This document shows, piece by piece, positions 17,709 through 20,862 of a DNA stretch of 20,862 bases (its first letter is position 1; each line of letters opens with the position of its first letter). Both the position numbers and the translations under genes were made by a program. The stretch is from Nemertoderma westbladi (Eukaryota; Xenacoelomorpha; Nemertodermatida; Nemertodermatidae), in the NCBI GenBank assembly GCA_032718475.1, contig JAUCBJ010007679.1:1-20862 (forward strand), written 5' to 3'. The notes beneath the pieces are model-generated. The model made no database searches. It saw nothing but the letters and a program-made list of their open reading frames with translations, and was not told the origin of the DNA.

Positions 17709-20700
17709 GTAAGTAAATAATGCGGCCATGAACCTCTGTTACTGATGAGACTGTGAACAGTAAATAATGCGGCCATGAACCTCTGTTACTGATGAGACTG
17801 TGAACAGTAAGTAAATAATGCGGCCATGCACCTCTGTTACTGATGAGACTGTGAACAGTAAATAATGCGGCCTTGAACCTCTGCTACTGATGAGACTGAA
17901 CAGTAAATAATGCGGCCATGAACCTATGTTACTGATGAGACTGTGAACAGTAAATAATGCGGCCATGAACCTCTGTTACTGAAGAGACTGTGAACAGTAA
18001 ATAATGCGGCCATGAACCTCTGTTACTGATGAGACTGTGAACAGTAAATAATGCGGCCATGAACCTCTGTTACTGATGAGACTGTGAACAGTAAATAATG
18101 CGGCCATGAACCTCTGTTACTGATGAGACTGTGAACAGTAAATAATGCGGCCTTGAACCTCTGCTACTGATGAGACTGAACAGTAAATAATGCGGCCATG
18201 AACCTATGTTACTGATGAGACTGTGAACAGTAAATAATGCGGCCATGAACCTCTGTTACTGAAGAGACTGTGAACAGTAAATAATGCGGCCATGAACCTC
18301 TGTTACTGATGAGACTGTGAACAGTAAATAATGCGGCCATGAACCTCTGTTACTGATGAGACTGTGAACAGTAAATAATGCGGCCATGAACCTCTGTTAC
18401 TGATGAGACTGTGAACAGTAAATAATGCGGCCATGAACCTCTGTTACTGATGAGACTGAACAGTAAGTAAATAATGCGGCCATGCACCTCTGTTACTGAT
18501 GAGACTGTGAACAGTAAATAATGCGGCCATGAACCTCTGTTACTGATGAGACTGTGAACAGTAAATAATGCGGCCATGAACCTCTGTTACTGATGAGACT
18601 GTGAACAGTAAATAATGCGGCCATGAACCTCTGTTACTGATGAGACTGTGAACAGTAAATAATGCGGCCATGAACCTCTGTTACTGATGTGACTGTGAAC
18701 AGTAAATAATGCGGCCATGAACCTCTGTTACTGATGAGACTGTGAACAGTAAATAATGCGGCCATGAACCTCTGTTACTGATGAGACTGTGAACAGTAAA
18801 TAATGCGGCCATGAACCTCTGTTACTGATGAGACTGTGAACAGTAAATAATGCGGCCATGAACCTCTGTTACTGATGAGACTGTGAACAGTAAATAATGC
18901 GGCCATGAACCTCTGTTACTGATGAGACTGTGAACAGTAAATAATGCGGCCATGAACCTCTGTTACTGATGAGACTGTGAACAGTAAATAATGCGGCCAT
19001 GAACCTCTGTTACTGATGAGAGTGTGAACAGTAAATAATGCGGCCATGAACCTCTGTTACTGATGAGACTGTGAACAGTAAATAATGCGGCCATGAACCT
19101 CTGTTACTGATGAGACTGTGAACAGTAAATAATGCGGCCATGAACCTCTGCTACTGATGAGACTGTGAACAGTAAATAATGCGGCCATGAACCTCTGTTA
19201 CTGATGAGACTGTGAACAGTAAATAATGCGGCCATGAACCTCTGTTACTGATGAGACTGTGAACAGTAAATAATGCGGCCATGAACCTCTGTTACTGATG
19301 AGACTGTGAACAGTAAATAATGCGGCCATGAACCTCTGCTACTGATGAGACTGTGAACAGTAAATAATGCGGCCATGAACCTCTGTTACTGATGAGACTG
19401 TGAACAGTAAATAATGCGGCCATGAACCTCTGTTACTGATGAGACTGTGAACAGTAAATAATGCGGCCATGAACCTCTGTTACTGATGAGACTGTGAACA
19501 GTAAATAATGCGGCCATGAACCTCTGTTACTGATGGGACTGTGAACAGTAAATAATGCGGCCATGAACCTCTGTTACTGATGAGACTGTGAACAGTAAAT
19601 AATGCGGCCATGAACCTCTGTTACTGATGAGACTGTGAATAGTAAATAATGCGGCCATGAACCTATGTTACTGATGAGACTGTGAACAGTAAATAATGCG
19701 GCCATGAACCTCTGTTACTGATGAGACTGTGAACAGTAAATAATGCGGCCATGAACCTCTGTTACTGATGTGACTGTGAACAGTAAATAATGCGGCCATG
19801 AACCTCTGTTACTGATGAGACTGTGAACAGTAAATAATGCGGCCATGAACCTCTGTTACTGATGAGACTGTGAACAGTAAATAATGCGGCCATGAACCTC
19901 TGTTACTGATGAGACTGTGAACAGTAAATAATGCGGCCATGAACCTCTGCTACTGATGAGACTGTGAACAGTAAATAATGCGGCCATGAACCTCTGTTAC
20001 TGATGAGACTGTGAACAGTAAATAATGCGGCCATGAACCTCTGTTACTGATGAGACTGTGAACAGTAAATAATGCGGCCATGAACCTCTGTTGCTGATGA
20101 GACTGTGAACAGTAAATAATGCGGCCATGAACCTCTGTTACTGATGAGACTGTGAACAGTAAATAATGCGGCCTTGAACCTCTGTTACTGATGAGACTGT
20201 GAACAGTAAATAATGCGGCCATGAACCTATGTTACTGATGAGACTGTGAACAGTAAATAATGCGGCCATGAACCTCTGTTACTGATGAGACTGTGAACAG
20301 TAAATAATGCGGCCATGAACCTCTGTTACTGATGAGACTGTGAGCAGTAAATAATGCGGCCATGAACCTCTGTTACTGATGAGACTGTGAGCAGTAAATA
20401 AAGCGGCCATGAACCTCTGTTACTGATGAGACTGAACAGTAAGTAAATAAAGCGGCCATGAACCTCTGTTACTGATGAGACTGAACAGTAAGTAAATAAT
20501 GCGGCCATGAACCTCTGTTACTGATGAGACTGTGAACAGTAAATAAAGCGGCCATGAACCTCTGTTACTGATGAGACTGAACAGTAAGTAAATAAAGCGG
20601 CCATGAACCTCTGTTACTGATGAGACTGAACAGTAAGTAAATAATGCGGCCATGAACCTCTGTTACTGATGAGACTGTGAACAGTAAATAATGCGGCCAT

Positions 20701-20764
20701 GAACCTCTGTTACTGATGAGACTGTGAACAGTAAATAATGCGGCCATGAACCTCTGTTACTGAT
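17709..20764. repeat. Tandem array D: about 65 copies of a 47-bp unit
   Basis: The unit includes AATAATGCGGCCATGAACC, CTCTGTTACTGATGAG and ACTGTGAACAGT. Most units are 47 bp. Some lack TG (GACTGAACAG, 45 bp) and some carry an extra GTAA (CAGTAAGTAAATAA), and these length variants occur mainly toward both ends of the array. Near the right end ATAATGCGG becomes ATAAAGCGG. Minus-strand frames of up to 90 codons arise from the repeat and are not genes. The array starts 18 bp from the acceptor of the possible exon at 17690. Confidence 0.97.
17850..18300. repeat. Six-unit higher-order duplication in array D
   Basis: Three rare markers in the same order, CTGCTACTGA (17881, 18161), ACCTATG (17923, 18203) and GAAGAG (17981, 18261), are each repeated exactly 280 bp apart, which is six units minus the 2-bp deletion they share. 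Confidence 0.85.
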
Positions 20765-20838
20765 AAATCAGTTATTGATAGTTTATAACACTTGTTACAA
20801 CTGCGTTGTTGTTTTGGTATCCCGTGACAACATTCGAG
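20765..20838 (+). promoter_or_regulatory. Possible promoter and 5' leader of a plus-strand gene
   Basis: Unique sequence returns after array D. TTTATAAC (about 20783) is TATA-like, and ACAAC with GTTGT (about 20797-20809) forms a small inverted repeat. CGAGATGGCGGGA around the start codon resembles a YY1 site, which in animals often overlaps the start codon. Evidence is thin. Confidence 0.25.
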
Positions 20839-20862
20839 ATGGCGGGAGACTTATGGAAGGAA
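20839..20862 (+). CDS. Possible start of a coding region, cut by the right edge
   Basis: ATG in a good context (purine at -3 and G at +4) opens a frame MAGDLWKE that runs off the window. Only eight codons are visible, so neither the product nor the reality of the gene can be judged; an ATGGCGG start with a YY1-like match is typical of animal housekeeping genes. Confidence 0.35.

Noticed and set aside
17739-20747. Minus-strand frames of 60-90 codons in array D
   Set aside because: They are repeat translations (period 141 bp) with no independent support.

Overview
This window looks like nuclear DNA of a metazoan, most likely an invertebrate with TTAGGG-type telomeres and so probably not an insect or nematode. 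The clues are spliceosomal exons with GT/AG borders, an epsin gene, a canonical animal tRNA-Arg(CCT), an APE-endonuclease LINE, TTAGGG-like motifs in one spacer, and a window that is about 70% tandem repeat. No prokaryotic features were seen and the species cannot be named. Most of the long open frames inside the arrays are by-products of repeat units whose length is not a multiple of three, so they are not annotated as genes.

Left part (1-2648): the 5' end of a LINE lies on the minus strand. A frame of 525 codons stays open to the left edge and carries a complete APE-type endonuclease; the reverse transcriptase must lie beyond the edge. Upstream of its start (to the right) are a run of short perfect inverted repeats at 1560-1884 and then about 20 copies of a 37-bp repeat (array A). 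Together they look like a LINE 5' leader and promoter region.

Middle (2649-5456): mostly non-coding AT-rich DNA, with two minus-strand exons (5312-5402 and 4295-4403). Spliced in phase they encode the ubiquitin-interacting motif of an epsin endocytic adaptor. The upstream ENTH-domain exons must lie to the right and the remaining 3' exons to the left.

Satellite region (5457-20764): array B is about 54 copies of a 38-bp unit and is nearly identical throughout. Array C is about 200 copies of a 43-bp unit made of two related half-units of 21 and 22 bp. Array D is about 65 copies of a 47-bp unit. Spacer 1 (7507-7828) holds a 25-C tract, a perfect inverted repeat, TTAGGG-like motifs and a decayed relative of the array B unit fused to the start of array C. 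Spacer 2 (16569-17708) holds an apparently functional tRNA-Arg(CCT) gene, a TCTCGCGAGA palindrome, a G tract and one possible coding exon on the minus strand. If the epsin 5' exons lie beyond the right edge, arrays B, C and D and the tRNA all sit inside one epsin intron of more than 15 kb.

Right edge (20765-20862): unique sequence returns, and an ATG in good context begins a short open frame that may be the first exon of a plus-strand gene.

The strongest unusual signals are the duplicated two-hairpin module upstream of the LINE, whose stems differ by compensatory changes; the shared ancestry of the starts of arrays B and C; the dimeric, A-tract-phased build of array C; and the hammerhead-like but incomplete core repeated in array D.
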